Shown here in pieces: positions 53,144 to 62,718 of a stretch of DNA of 64,000 nt. The translations under genes were made by a program, and so were the position numbers. The first letter of the stretch is position 1. Each line of letters opens with the position of its first letter. Below the pieces are notes generated by a model. The model worked only from the letters and a program-made list of their open reading frames with translations. It had not been told where the DNA came from and did no database searches. Location: the NCBI GenBank assembly GCA_004297305.1, contig SCTR01000006.1:442129-506128 (forward strand). The letters run 5' to 3'. Source of the stretch: Actinomycetota bacterium (GTDB lineage: Bacteria; Actinomycetota; Actinomycetes; S36-B12; FW305-bin1).

Positions 53144-54240
53144 CCCCCGACCGCCCCGACCGGCCGGCCGAGCCGCCGGTTCCCGACGACCCGGCTGCCG
53201 CGGTCCCCGAGGACCTCCTGCCGCTGCCCGCCCTGAGCGACGCCGACGACGCGTTCGTCCGTGACACGTTGGCCTCGTTGGGCACGCCCGAACTTCCTGC
53301 GGCCGTGGCGACCCGACTCGACGCCGCGCTGGCGGCCGCAGCCGCCGCCCGTACCGCGACGCCGGCCGGGCAGCCCGGGTCCGGGTCCGCAGGGGCAGCG
53401 TCCCCAGAGGCAGCGTCTCCAGGGGCCGAGTCCACAGACGCCGAGTCCACGGATCCAGCGTCCATAGAGGCCGAGTCCGCACGGGCAGCGCAGACCGGCG
53501 AGCGCGCCGCAGCACGGCCTGGCCGGCACGCCGGTCCGGTCACCGACCTCACTGCCCGCCGTCGCGGCCGGCTGCTGCCGATCCTGACCGCCGCCGCCGG
53601 TATCGCCGTCGTCGCCGGGGCCGGCGTCCTGCTGGCGCCGCGACTCGGCGATCCCGGCACGACCGCTGCGTCGGGCGACCCGACCGCGAGCCCGGGCGTG
53701 GACTCCGGCAGCCCCGCGGCGGTGGTCACCGGGACGTCGGGGACGGCGTACAGCCAGGAGAACGTCGTCGACCAGGTCAAGACGATGCTGGTCAGCCACC
53801 GTGTCCCGGTCTCGCCGCCCGCCCTGGCTGCGCTGCCCTCGTCGGGCAGTGCGGCGATGACGCCTGGCGGGACCCCGGCGGCCCCGTCCGCCTCCGGGAC
53901 CGGCGTAGCGCCGACCGGTCCGGCCGCCAGCGGCCCCGCCCCGATGGCCACCACGACCCCGCCGCGGCCTGACCCGACCGGCCCGCCCGTGGGCACCGGA
54001 GCGCGGCTGCAACACGATCTGCCCACCGACTCCACGGCGCTGCGCGACTGTGTGACCGGCCTGACCGGCGACCCGGTGCAGCGTGCGCTGCTGGTCGACC
54101 GGGGGACGTACGGCGGCTCGGCCGCCGTCGTCGTCGTCCTGGCGATGCCGGACCCGGCCAAGGTGGACGTCTGGGTGGTCGGCCTGGCGTGCTCACGCGG
54201 CGACCAGGACGTGCGCTACTTCGTCCGGGTGGCTCGCTAG
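53140..54240 (+). CDS. membrane anti-sigma-M factor
   Basis: A 366-aa protein with a cytoplasmic N-terminal part ([19 protein letters not shown]), an Ala/Ser/Glu repeat stretch (about 75-115), one membrane helix ([20 protein letters not shown]) and an outer domain with two Cys ([20 protein letters not shown]). It should hold SigM at the membrane; the Cys pair could be redox-sensitive. By position it matches RsmA of mycobacteria. No zinc-binding HxxxCxxC motif is visible, so it is not a ZAS anti-sigma. Confidence 0.82.
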   Translation: MTPDRPDRPAEPPVPDDPAAAVPEDLLPLPALSDADDAFVRDTLASLGTPELPAAVATRLDAALAAAAAARTATPAGQPGSGSAGAASPEAASPGAESTDAESTDPASIEAESARAAQTGERAAARPGRHAGPVTDLTARRRGRLLPILTAAAGIAVVAGAGVLLAPRLGDPGTTAASGDPTASPGVDSGSPAAVVTGTSGTAYSQENVVDQVKTMLVSHRVPVSPPALAALPSSGSAAMTPGGTPAAPSASGTGVAPTGPAASGPAPMATTTPPRPDPTGPPVGTGARLQHDLPTDSTALRDCVTGLTGDPVQRALLVDRGTYGGSAAVVVVLAMPDPAKVDVWVVGLACSRGDQDVRYFVRVAR

Positions 54241-54392
54241 CGAGGTCCGCTCGGCAGGTCGCAGCCCACCTCATCGTGCGGTACGGCGGATCCGGCGTAC
54301 GACGCGCGCCCGGGCGGCCCCGGCCGCGGAATGACCCACGACCTGGGATCGTTGTTCGCGCAGCACGCCCGCCAGCAGATCAGGAGCATCCC

Positions 54393-55403
54393 GTGTCAGA
54401 GGTCGGCACCGACCAGGTCCGCAGCCTGGTCATCATCGGATCCGGCCCGGCGGGCTACACCGCGGCGATCTACGCCGCCCGCGCCAACCTGCACCCACTC
54501 GTGCTCGAGGGGTCCGTGACCGCCGGCGGGGCGCTGATGAACACCACCGAGGTCGAGAACTTCCCCGGCTTCCCCGACGGCATCACCGGCCCGGTGCTGA
54601 TGGAGAACCTGCGGGCGCAGGCCGAGCGTTTCGGCGCCGAACTGATCACCGACGACGCCGTACGGGTCGACCTGACCGGTCCGGTCAAGCTCGTCGTCGA
54701 CGGCACCGGGCGCGAGCATCGCGCTCACGCGGTGATCCTCGCGATGGGGTCGGGCTACCGCGAACTCGGGCTGCCCAACGAGAAGCGGCTGGCCGGCCAC
54801 GGGGTGTCGTGGTGTGCCACGTGTGACGGCTTCTTCTTCCGCGGCCAGCACATCGCGGTGATCGGCGGCGGCGACTCCGCCGTGGAGGAGGCCACGTTCC
54901 TCACCCGGTTCGGTGACACCGTGACGCTGGTGCACCGCCGCGACCAGCTGCGCGCCAGCAAGATCATGCAGGACCGCGCGTTCGCCAACGACAAGGTCGA
55001 CGTGGCGTGGAACAGCGAGGTCGTCGACGTCCTCGGCGACGAGAAGGTCACCGGCCTCGTGCTGCGGGACACCGTCACCGGGGCGACCCGTGACCTCGCG
55101 GTGACCGGGGTCTTCGTGGCGATCGGTCACGACCCGCGATCGGAGCTGGTGCGCGGCCAGGTCGACACCGACGACGAGGGCTACGTGCTGGTCGAGGGTC
55201 GCTCGACGCGGACCAACCTCAGCGGCGTTTTCGCCTGTGGCGACCTCGTCGACCACACCTACCGCCAGGCGGTGACCGCGGCTGGCAGCGGCTGCGCGGC
55301 GGCGCTGGACGCCGAACGGTTCCTGGCGGCGCTCGACGGAGTGGCTGGCCTTGTCCCCGTCGGTGGACTCGCGCCCGTCGAGGGCGTGGGTGCGTCCGCC
55401 TGA
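54393..55403 (+). CDS. trxB: thioredoxin reductase
   Basis: NADPH-dependent reduction of thioredoxin. The 336-aa protein has FAD loop [17 protein letters not shown], redox pair WCATCDG (Cys141, Cys144), NADPH loop [12 protein letters not shown] and the FAD-binding end [23 protein letters not shown] 54393 follows CAGGAGCATCC. The C-terminus carries a ~25-residue Val/Gly-rich extension. Confidence 0.95.
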   Translation: MSEVGTDQVRSLVIIGSGPAGYTAAIYAARANLHPLVLEGSVTAGGALMNTTEVENFPGFPDGITGPVLMENLRAQAERFGAELITDDAVRVDLTGPVKLVVDGTGREHRAHAVILAMGSGYRELGLPNEKRLAGHGVSWCATCDGFFFRGQHIAVIGGGDSAVEEATFLTRFGDTVTLVHRRDQLRASKIMQDRAFANDKVDVAWNSEVVDVLGDEKVTGLVLRDTVTGATRDLAVTGVFVAIGHDPRSELVRGQVDTDDEGYVLVEGRSTRTNLSGVFACGDLVDHTYRQAVTAAGSGCAAALDAERFLAALDGVAGLVPVGGLAPVEGVGASA

Positions 55404-55509
55404 CGCCGTACCCTGGGACCGCCCGCAGGCCGTCCCAATCCGAACTCCCCGGACGATCCCGGGGTGGGACCGGCGGGGATACCCGTCGGCACGACTGAAG
55501 GAGGCCCCG

Positions 55510-55833
55510 GTGGGCACAGCGAAGGCCGTCACCGACGAGACGTTCGACCTCGACGTCCTCAAGAGCGACAAGCCCGTGCTCGTCGACTTCTGGGCGGAGT
55601 GGTGCGGTCCTTGCAAGATGGTCGCCCCCGTCCTGGAGGAGATCGCCGCGGAGAACGCCGACAAGCTCACGATCGTGAAGCTCAACGTCGACGAGAACCC
55701 GCAGACCGCAGCTGCGTACGGCATCACCTCGATCCCGACGATGATCGTCTACTCGGGCGGTCAGCGGGTGAAGCAGATCGTCGGGGCCAAGCCCAAGGCT
55801 GCCCTGCTCAACGACCTGTCGTCCTTCCTGTAG
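55510..55833 (+). CDS. trxA: thioredoxin
   Basis: A 107-aa protein with the active site FWAEWCGPCKM (Cys32, Cys35) and cis-Pro in SIPTMIVYSGG. GTG 55510 follows AAGGAGGCCCCG. A TACCCT hexamer about 90 bp upstream may give it its own promoter besides trxB read-through. Confidence 0.95.
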   Translation: MGTAKAVTDETFDLDVLKSDKPVLVDFWAEWCGPCKMVAPVLEEIAAENADKLTIVKLNVDENPQTAAAYGITSIPTMIVYSGGQRVKQIVGAKPKAALLNDLSSFL

Positions 55834-55879
55834 GCCGCGTGCCGGCCGGGTCCTGTCCCGCTGCCTGTCGAACCGCCGG

Positions 55880-56998
55880 GTGAGCGGGACGGTGGCCGGC
55901 ACCGTCGTACGCCGGGGCCAGCGCGGGCCCGCCGTCGCCGAAGTGCGCGACCGGCTCTCGCGGCTCGGGCTGGTGGCAGCCGATCCGGCGCCGCTGCGTG
56001 ATCCGGACCAGGCGCTGTTCGACGACACCGTGGACGCCGCGGTCCGCCACTTCCAGCAGCAGCGCGGCATCACCGTCGACGGGATCGTCGGTCCGCAGAC
56101 GTTCCGCCGCCTCGAAGAGGCGCGCTGGCGGCTGGGCGACCGGATCCTGTCGTACGCGCCGGGGCATCTGGTCTCCGGCGACGACGTGGCCGGCCTGCAG
56201 CGGCGGCTGGCCGATCTCGGTTTCGACTGCGGCCGAGTCGACGGCGTGTTCGGGCCGCTGACGGATGCGTCGCTGCGGGAGTTCCAGCGCGGCGTCGGGG
56301 TGGACCCCGACGGGACGTGCGGCCCCGCGACGTTCAAGGCGCTGGACCGGCTGAGCCGCACCGTCGTCGGCGGTGAGCCGGATGCGCTGCGGCAGGCCGT
56401 CGCGCTGCAGGACCTGCGCACCGGGGTCCGTGACAAGGTCGTCGTGCTGGACCCCGGTCACGGCGGCGAGGACCCGGGTCACCACGGCCACGGCCTCATC
56501 GAGGCCGTGGTGGTGGACGAGATCGCCGCTCGGGTGGAGGGCCGGCTGCAGGCCATCGGTACCCAGGTGCTGCTCACGCGGGCCCGGACCGGCGAGGTCG
56601 ACGCCGTCATGGACGAGGCGGCGCGCGCCCACTTCGCCAACGACACCGGCGCCGACCTGGTGCTGAGCCTGCACGTGGACGCCGCCCCGAACCCCGCCGC
56701 GCACGGCGTGGCGACCTTCTACTTCGGCGACGGCCTCGGCCGGGCGTACTCGGTGCTCGGCCGTACGGCGGCCGAACTGGTCCAGGACGAACTGGTCGGC
56801 CGGACCGACCTGCTGGACTGCCGCAGTCACGCCAAGTCGTGGGACCTGCTGCGGCTCACCCGGATGCCGGCGGTACGCCTGGAGTGCGGGTACGTGTCCC
56901 ATCCCGGGGACGCCCAGCGGTTGGCCGATCCCGGCTTCGTCGACGCGGTGGCCGAGGGCGTCGCGGCCGCCGTCGTCCGCTTCTTCGCCCCCCAGTAG
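55880..56998 (+). CDS. cwlM: CwlM-like amidase-fold regulator of peptidoglycan precursor synthesis
   Basis: A 372-aa protein with two peptidoglycan-binding domains (about 10-80 and 90-155) and an amidase_3 domain (about 175-372). Zinc and catalytic residues appear intact: VLDPGHGGEDPG (His), LIEAVVVDEIA (Glu), LSLHVDA (His) and VRLECGYVSHP (Glu). No signal peptide is visible, consistent with mycobacterial CwlM, which acts in the cytoplasm and, when phosphorylated by PknB, activates MurA. GTG 55880. It is the last gene of the conserved trx block. Confidence 0.88.
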   Translation: MSGTVAGTVVRRGQRGPAVAEVRDRLSRLGLVAADPAPLRDPDQALFDDTVDAAVRHFQQQRGITVDGIVGPQTFRRLEEARWRLGDRILSYAPGHLVSGDDVAGLQRRLADLGFDCGRVDGVFGPLTDASLREFQRGVGVDPDGTCGPATFKALDRLSRTVVGGEPDALRQAVALQDLRTGVRDKVVVLDPGHGGEDPGHHGHGLIEAVVVDEIAARVEGRLQAIGTQVLLTRARTGEVDAVMDEAARAHFANDTGADLVLSLHVDAAPNPAAHGVATFYFGDGLGRAYSVLGRTAAELVQDELVGRTDLLDCRSHAKSWDLLRLTRMPAVRLECGYVSHPGDAQRLADPGFVDAVAEGVAAAVVRFFAPQ

Positions 56999-57063
56999 TC
57001 CCGGCTCACCGGTTGGCCCGGCTCCCATTCCCGCGGTCGGGGTGGTCAGGGCGGGCCGGGCGG

Positions 57064-57219
57064 TCAGTCCTCGGCGTCGGCACCGGTGGCAGGAGCGCTG
57101 GCGTCACGGGCCGGGCGCCGCTTCGGGGCCTGCGGCCGCAGCAGCGCCGCGACGAAGCCCGCGATCAGGCCGAGTACGGCCAGACCGGTCGCCACGAGGA
57201 TCCAGCGAAGCACCCGCAC
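57064..57219 (-). CDS. 51-aa single-span membrane protein
   Basis: GTG 57219 follows GGAGG at 5 nt. The product starts with the helix LRWILVATGLAVLGLIAGFV and ends in a basic, then acidic tail (PKRRPARDAS to ATGADAED). A GTG at 57225 is an alternative start. No family is recognised; it is divergent from the aminotransferase gene and convergent with cwlM. Confidence 0.65.
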   Translation of the reverse strand: MRVLRWILVATGLAVLGLIAGFVAALLRPQAPKRRPARDASAPATGADAED

Positions 57220-57273
57220 ACGCACCTCCGCGCCTCGATGAGGCATGGTAGTCACCCACAGGAGGTGACATCG

Positions 57274-58611
57274 ATGGCCGGCGGCATGCCGGAGCCCGCG
57301 GGCTCCCGGCTCGACCCCTGGGTGCACGCGTACGCCGCGCGGACCCGGGGGATGACCGCGTCGGCGATCCGTGCCCTCTTCTCGGTCGCCAACCGGCCCG
57401 AGGTGGTCTCGCTGGCCGGCGGCATGCCGTACGTGCAGGCTCTCCCGCTGGATGCCCTGGCCGACATGATGTCCCGGCTGCTGCGCGAGCGGGGCCCGGT
57501 CGCGCTGCAGTACTGCGCCGGCCAGGGTGACGAGCACCTGCGCGAGCAGATCACCGAGTACGTCCGGGAGGTCGGTGTCGCCACCCATCCCGACGACGTC
57601 ATCGTGACCGTGGGGTCGCAGATGGCGCTCGATCTGGTGGTCCGGGTGTTCTGCGACCCGGGCGACGTGGTGCTCGTCGAGGCGCCGTCGTACGTCGGCG
57701 CGCTGGGCGTCTTCGCCTCGTACCAGTGCGACGTCGTCCACGTCCCGATGGACGACGAGGGCCTGGAACCGGCTGCGCTGCAGGCGGCGATCGCTGCGAC
57801 TGCCGCCGCCGGCAAACGGGTCAAACTGCTCTACACGATCCCGTCGTACCACAATCCCGCGGGCGTGACGCAAGGACCGCAGCGACGCCGCGACATCCTG
57901 CAGATCGCCCGTGCCGCAGGTCTTCTGGTGGTCGAGGACGATCCGTACGGCATGCTCGGATTCGACGGCGGCGTCGGGGACAGCTGGGACGGCCGGGTTC
58001 CGCGAGCGCTACGGGCCGACGACGCCGAGGGTGTGATCTATCTCGGCTCCTTCTCCAAGACGATCGCGTCGGGCCTGCGGGTGGGCTGGGCGGTTGCACC
58101 GCACGGGGTCCGCGAGAAGCTCGTGCTGGCAGCCGAGGCCGCGGTGCTGTGCCCGTCGAACTTCTCCCAACTGGCGGTGTCGGAGTTCTTGGCGACCCAG
58201 CCGTGGCGGGAACAGATCAAGGCGTATCGCGAGCTCTACCGCGAGCGCCGCGACGCGCTGCTGGAATCCCTTGCCGCGCAGATGCCGGCCGGGACGACGT
58301 GGACGGTGCCCGGCGGCGGGTTCTATTCGTGGGTCACGTTGCCCGAGGGTCTCGACGCGACGGCCATGCTGCCGCGCGCGGTGGCCAACCTCGTCGCGTA
58401 CGTCCCGGGCACCGGCTTCTACGCCGACGGGCAGGGCCGGCAGTCACTGCGGTTGTCCTACTGCTACCCGGACCCGGACCGGATCCGCGAAGGCGTACGG
58501 CGGCTGGCGACGGTCGTCGAGGCCGAACTGGTCCTCGCGCACACGTTCGGCACCGGCCGGGGTCCGGCCCCGGGCCCCGGCCCGGCCTCGCCTGCTCCCG
58601 ACCTCGCCTAG
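57274..58611 (+). CDS. class I/II PLP-dependent aminotransferase (2-aminoadipate/valine-pyruvate type)
   Basis: A 445-aa enzyme with VSLAGGMPYVQALP, QYCAGQGDEHLREQI, VTVGSQMALDLV, YTIPSYHNPAGVT, VVEDDPYGML and YLGSFSKTIASGLRVGW with the PLP Lys. It is of the LysN/MocR-like aminotransferase group without a helix-turn-helix domain. The substrate is uncertain. ATG 57274 has a near-perfect ribosome site, CAGGAGGTGACATCG. A D-Ala-D-Ala ligase-like gene follows. Confidence 0.85.
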   Translation: MAGGMPEPAGSRLDPWVHAYAARTRGMTASAIRALFSVANRPEVVSLAGGMPYVQALPLDALADMMSRLLRERGPVALQYCAGQGDEHLREQITEYVREVGVATHPDDVIVTVGSQMALDLVVRVFCDPGDVVLVEAPSYVGALGVFASYQCDVVHVPMDDEGLEPAALQAAIAATAAAGKRVKLLYTIPSYHNPAGVTQGPQRRRDILQIARAAGLLVVEDDPYGMLGFDGGVGDSWDGRVPRALRADDAEGVIYLGSFSKTIASGLRVGWAVAPHGVREKLVLAAEAAVLCPSNFSQLAVSEFLATQPWREQIKAYRELYRERRDALLESLAAQMPAGTTWTVPGGGFYSWVTLPEGLDATAMLPRAVANLVAYVPGTGFYADGQGRQSLRLSYCYPDPDRIREGVRRLATVVEAELVLAHTFGTGRGPAPGPGPASPAPDLA

Positions 58612-58723
58612 CCGTGGGGCATCCCTCCGGCCGGGCGAATCCGTTGCACCGCAGTTCTTCCCATCTGCGCCCAGTCCGCCTGACCACCGTGCCTCCGACG
58701 GGGCCGACACCCGGGGAGCCGGT

Positions 58724-59665
58724 ATGACCATCCTTGTCCTGGCCGGCGGGCTGTCGCCGGAACGCGACGTGTCGATCCGGTCCGGACGGCGGGTGGCCGA
58801 CGCGCTGCGCGCGGCCGGAGTCGACACCGTCGAACGTGACGTCGACGCCTCGTTGCTGGCCGAACTGGTCGCGTTCCGTCCCCGCGCCGTGATCCCCCTG
58901 CTGCACGGTGCCGCCGGCGAGGACGGCGCGCTGCGCGACGTCCTGGAGTCCCTCGACCTGGCCTACGTCGGCTCCCGGGCGCAGGCCTGCCGGCTGGCGT
59001 TCGACAAGCCGGTGGCCAAGACGCTGATCCGGCGCGCCGGCGGCCGCACCCCCGACGCGGTCGCCTTGCCGCACGCGACGTTTCGTGACCTCGGGGCGCC
59101 TGCCCTGTTGGAGGCCCTGGTACGCCGGATCGGCCTGCCGCTGGTGGTGAAGCCGACCAAGGGCGGCTCGGCCCTGGGAGCCGCGGTGGTCCGGACCGCC
59201 GCGGAACTGCCGGCGGCCATGGTCGGGGCGTTCGCGTACGGCGACGTCGCGTTGGTCGAACAGTTCATCGCCGGCACGGAACTGGCGGTGTCGGTGCTCG
59301 ACAACGGCTCCGGGCCGGTCGCGCTCGCACCGGTGGAGGTCGTGCCCGACGGCGGCTTCTACGACTACGCCGCCCGCTACACCGCCGGCACCACGGAGTT
59401 CTTCGTGCCCGGTCGGTTGCCGGAAGCCGTTCTGGCACAGGCGGCCGAGGTCGCCGTGCTGGCCCACACCACGCTCGGCCTGCGGGACTGGTCGCGCAGC
59501 GACGTGGTCGTCGACGCCGCCGGTGACGTCTGGTTCCTCGAGGTGAACGTGGCACCGGGCATGACCGAGACCTCGACCTATCCGCTCGCGCTCGGCGGCT
59601 CAGGCCGCGACGTCGGCGCCGTCATGGCCGCCCTGGTCGAGCGCGCTGTCGCCCGGCTGCCCTGA
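58724..59665 (+). CDS. D-alanine--D-alanine ligase-family ATP-grasp enzyme
   Basis: A 313-aa ATP-grasp protein: VLAGGLSPERDVSIRSGRRV at the N-terminus, LLHGAAGEDGALRDVLESL, YVGSRAQACRLAFDKPVAK, VVKPTKGGSALGAAVV and WFLEVNVAPGMTETS (metal-binding Glu and Asn). ATG 58724 follows CGGGGAGCCGGT. It is shorter than typical Ddl (~350-370 aa), so it may be a second, origin-linked paralogue rather than the main Ddl. Confidence 0.87.
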   Translation: MTILVLAGGLSPERDVSIRSGRRVADALRAAGVDTVERDVDASLLAELVAFRPRAVIPLLHGAAGEDGALRDVLESLDLAYVGSRAQACRLAFDKPVAKTLIRRAGGRTPDAVALPHATFRDLGAPALLEALVRRIGLPLVVKPTKGGSALGAAVVRTAAELPAAMVGAFAYGDVALVEQFIAGTELAVSVLDNGSGPVALAPVEVVPDGGFYDYAARYTAGTTEFFVPGRLPEAVLAQAAEVAVLAHTTLGLRDWSRSDVVVDAAGDVWFLEVNVAPGMTETSTYPLALGGSGRDVGAVMAALVERAVARLP

Positions 59666-59692
59666 GTCCATCGTCGACCGAAGGGAGCGCCG

Positions 59693-60997
59693 GTGACGGT
59701 CGACATCGTGCTGTTGACCCGCGATCTGCGGTTGCACGACAACCCGTCGCTGGCCGCTGCGGCGACCGATCAGGTCGTCCCGCTGTACGTGCTGGATCCG
59801 GCAGCGCAGCGCAGCGAGTTCCGCAGCCGTTTCCTGGCCGACTGCCTGCACGATCTCGACGACGCGCTGCGCAAGCGGGGCAGCCGGCTGGTGATCCGCC
59901 GCGGCGACACCGTCGACCAGGTCGGCCGGGTTGCCGAACAGGTCGGCGCGGCCACGGTGCACCTGGCGGCCGACGCGAGTTCCTTCGCCCGGCGGCGGGA
60001 ACGGCGCCTGGCCGCCGAGTTGGGCGGGCAACGGCGGGAACTTCGGCTGCATCCGGGTGTCCATACCGTGGTCGAGCCGGGCGCCGTCGTGCCCTCGGGA
60101 TCGGACCACTACGCGGTCTACACGCCGTACTGGCGCCGCTGGTCCGAGCAGCCGTACCGACCGCAAGCGGCGGTGCCGCACCGCCTCAGCACCCCCGAGG
60201 TGGTCTCCGAAGCCCTGCCGGAGCGTGACCCGCTCGACGGATTCGCCGGCGGGGAGACCGCGGGCCGCGCCCGGCTCACCCGATGGCTGTCGCACGGCCT
60301 GGCCGAGTACGGCGAGCAGCGCGACATCCTCGCGGCGAACGGGACGTCGCGGTTGTCGGCGTACCTGCACTTCGGCTGCCTGTCGGCGACCGAGGTGACG
60401 ACCCGGGCCGCCGAGCGCGGCGCGGCGGCCGAGGACTTCCTGCGGCAGCTGGCCTGGCGCGACTTCCACTACCAGCTGCTGGCCCGGGACCCCCGGCTCG
60501 CCTGGCGCGACTACCGGCCGCGCCCGGCCGGCCTGCCCTCGCCCGGGCCAGCCGGAGGCGACGCCGTACCGGCCTGGCGGGATGGGCTGACCGGATACCC
60601 GTTGGTGGACGCCGGGATGCGGCAGCTGCTAGGCGAGGGCTGGATGCACAACCGGGCCCGGATGGTCACCGCCAGCTTCCTGACCAAGACGTTGGGCGTG
60701 CCGTGGCAGGGGGGCGCCGCGCACTTCTTCCGGTACCTCCTCGACGGCGACATCGCGAACAACGCACTGAACTGGCAGTGGGTCGCCGGTACCGGGACGG
60801 ACTCGCGCCCGAACCGGCGACTGAGCGCCGTACGGCAAGGCGAACGTTTCGATGCCGACGGCGAGTACGTCCGGCGGTGGGTTCCCGAACTGTCCGACGT
60901 CCCGGCCCGGTACGTCCACCAGCCGTGGCGACTGCCGGATGCCGACCGCCCCGGCGACTACCCGCCGCCGATCGTCGAACCACCGTCGAGTCGATGA
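59693..60997 (+). CDS. phr: deoxyribodipyrimidine photolyase (class I)
   Basis: Light-driven repair of pyrimidine dimers. The 434-aa protein has the antenna domain (LTRDLRLHDNPSL start) and an FAD domain with RLSAYLHFGCLSATEV, DAGMRQLLGEGWMHNRARM, SFLTKTLGVPWQGG and NWQWVAGTGTDSRP. GTG 59693 follows GAAGGGAGCGCCG. Its stop overlaps the start of the next repair-type gene (ATGA). Confidence 0.92.
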   Translation: MTVDIVLLTRDLRLHDNPSLAAAATDQVVPLYVLDPAAQRSEFRSRFLADCLHDLDDALRKRGSRLVIRRGDTVDQVGRVAEQVGAATVHLAADASSFARRRERRLAAELGGQRRELRLHPGVHTVVEPGAVVPSGSDHYAVYTPYWRRWSEQPYRPQAAVPHRLSTPEVVSEALPERDPLDGFAGGETAGRARLTRWLSHGLAEYGEQRDILAANGTSRLSAYLHFGCLSATEVTTRAAERGAAAEDFLRQLAWRDFHYQLLARDPRLAWRDYRPRPAGLPSPGPAGGDAVPAWRDGLTGYPLVDAGMRQLLGEGWMHNRARMVTASFLTKTLGVPWQGGAAHFFRYLLDGDIANNALNWQWVAGTGTDSRPNRRLSAVRQGERFDADGEYVRRWVPELSDVPARYVHQPWRLPDADRPGDYPPPIVEPPSSR

Positions 60998-62043
60998 CGA
61001 GATCCCTGCTCGCGCAACGGCTCACCGCGCAGTTGCTCGCCGGGCGGCCGGCACGGCGGGTGACCGACGTCGTACGGCGGCTGCTGGCGGTCCAGGCGCA
61101 GGATCCCCGCGGTATGCGACTGGCCGTCCGCGCCCGTAGTTCCGGGCTCACCGCGGCGGACGTGGACCGGGCACTGACCGAGGACCGGTCGGTGGTCGTC
61201 ACGACACTGAACCGCGGCACGCTGCACCTCGTCCTCGCCGAGGACTACTGGTGGCTGCACCCGTTGACGACGCCGCAGTTGTCGGTGGGCAATCTGCGGC
61301 GGCTGGCTCAGGAACAGGTCGGTCCGGACGAGGCCGACCGCGGGGTCGAGGTCGTCGAGCAGACGCTCGCCGCCAACGGCCCGATGACGCGGGCGCAGCT
61401 CCGGGAAGCTCTTGCCGCAGCGGGGATCCGGGTGGTCGGCCAGGCGTTGCCGCACCTGCTGCTGCTGGCCACGATCCGCGGGTTGGTCGTCCGCGGTCCG
61501 CTGCTTGGCACCGAGCACGCGTTCGTGCTGGTACGCGACTGGCTGGGCCGGCCACCGGCGCCGGTCGAGCCGGAGGTGGCGCTGGCCGAGCTGGCGCGGC
61601 GCTACCTGGCCGGTCACGGGCCCGCCGACGCCGCCGACCTCGCGCGGTGGGCCGGGATCACGCTGGGAAACGCTCGCCGCGGCCTGGCCGCGGTCCGCAC
61701 GACACCGTGGGAAGGCAGCGGCCTGCTCCGGCTGCCGGGGCATCCAGGCGCGGCGGAGCTGCCGCCGCCCCGGCTGCTCGGTTCCTTCGACCCGTCCCTG
61801 CTCGGCTGGGTGTCACGGGAGACGATCGTCGGTGCGCACCAAGGAATCGTGACCGACAACGGGCTCTTCCGGCCGTTCGCGATGGTGGACGGCCGGGCGG
61901 TCGCGGTCTGGTCCCTCACCGGTTCGCGGCTCGCCGTACGACCGCTGGAGCCGATCGACCCCGAGGTGAACGCGGCGCTGGACGCCGACGGTCGCGAGGT
62001 ACTGCGGTTCCTCGGCCGCGACGTGGACCTACCGGCAGACTGA
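60994..62043 (+). CDS. winged-helix (HTH_42/YcaQ-like) protein, putative DNA repair glycosylase family
   Basis: A 349-aa protein. RLLAVQAQDPRGMRLAVRAR contains the QxQ motif of the HTH_42 family, whose members AlkX/YcaQ and AlkZ remove interstrand cross-links and bulky adducts; TLNRGTLHLVLAEDYWWLHP and LGSFDPSLLGW are further family blocks. Coupling to the photolyase (ATGA overlap) supports a repair role. Many actinobacterial members of this family remain untested. Confidence 0.78.
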   Translation: MTRSLLAQRLTAQLLAGRPARRVTDVVRRLLAVQAQDPRGMRLAVRARSSGLTAADVDRALTEDRSVVVTTLNRGTLHLVLAEDYWWLHPLTTPQLSVGNLRRLAQEQVGPDEADRGVEVVEQTLAANGPMTRAQLREALAAAGIRVVGQALPHLLLLATIRGLVVRGPLLGTEHAFVLVRDWLGRPPAPVEPEVALAELARRYLAGHGPADAADLARWAGITLGNARRGLAAVRTTPWEGSGLLRLPGHPGAAELPPPRLLGSFDPSLLGWVSRETIVGAHQGIVTDNGLFRPFAMVDGRAVAVWSLTGSRLAVRPLEPIDPEVNAALDADGREVLRFLGRDVDLPAD

Positions 62044-62050
62044 GGCGACG

Positions 62051-62686
62051 ATGGCGACAGACGACACTGATCCGGCCGCCCACTGGGACAACCGGTACGC
62101 CGAACGCGACCGCATCTGGTCCGGCCGGCCGAACGCCGCGCTGGTCGCGACGATCACGGGGATTCCGCCGGGACGGGCACTGGATCTGGGCTGCGGCGAG
62201 GGCGGCGACGGCATCTGGCTGGCCGAACAGGGCTGGCGGGTCATCGGCGTCGACGTGTCCGGTACGGCGATCAGCCGGGCGGCCGCGGCCGCCGCGGCCC
62301 GCGGCATCGGCGACGACCGGATCACCTGGGTGACAACGGATCTGAGCACGTGGGATCCGCCGGAGAGCTACGACCTGGTGTCCGCCTGCTTCTTCCACTC
62401 CACCATCGACCTGCCGCGCACAGCGATCCTGCGGCGCGCGGCGGCCGCGGTGAGACCGGGCGGACTGCTGCTCGTCGTCGGCCACGCCGAGGTCCCGCCG
62501 TGGTCGCGGCACCGCGACCACGGGCACGAGACGCTGCTGGGACCTGCGGCCGAACTCGCGGCGCTCGACCTGACACCCGGGGGCTGGGAGACGGTGGTGA
62601 ACGAAGTCCGCAGCCGGGAGGCGACCGCGCCCGATGGCGAGCGGGCCGTCCTGAGCGATGCGGTCACGCTCGTGCGGCGTCGCTGA
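62051..62686 (+). CDS. class I SAM-dependent methyltransferase
   Basis: A 211-aa protein. Motif I ALDLGCGEGGDGIWLAEQGW, motif II acidic residue in VIGVDVSGTAI, and YDLVSACFFHSTIDLPR define the Rossmann-type methyltransferase (thiopurine/tellurite-resistance-like subgroup). It starts 7 bp after the YcaQ-like gene. The substrate is unknown. Confidence 0.85.
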   Translation: MATDDTDPAAHWDNRYAERDRIWSGRPNAALVATITGIPPGRALDLGCGEGGDGIWLAEQGWRVIGVDVSGTAISRAAAAAAARGIGDDRITWVTTDLSTWDPPESYDLVSACFFHSTIDLPRTAILRRAAAAVRPGGLLLVVGHAEVPPWSRHRDHGHETLLGPAAELAALDLTPGGWETVVNEVRSREATAPDGERAVLSDAVTLVRRR

Positions 62687-62718
62687 GGCGCTGCCCTCGC
62701 GGTGCGTCGAAGCGTGTG

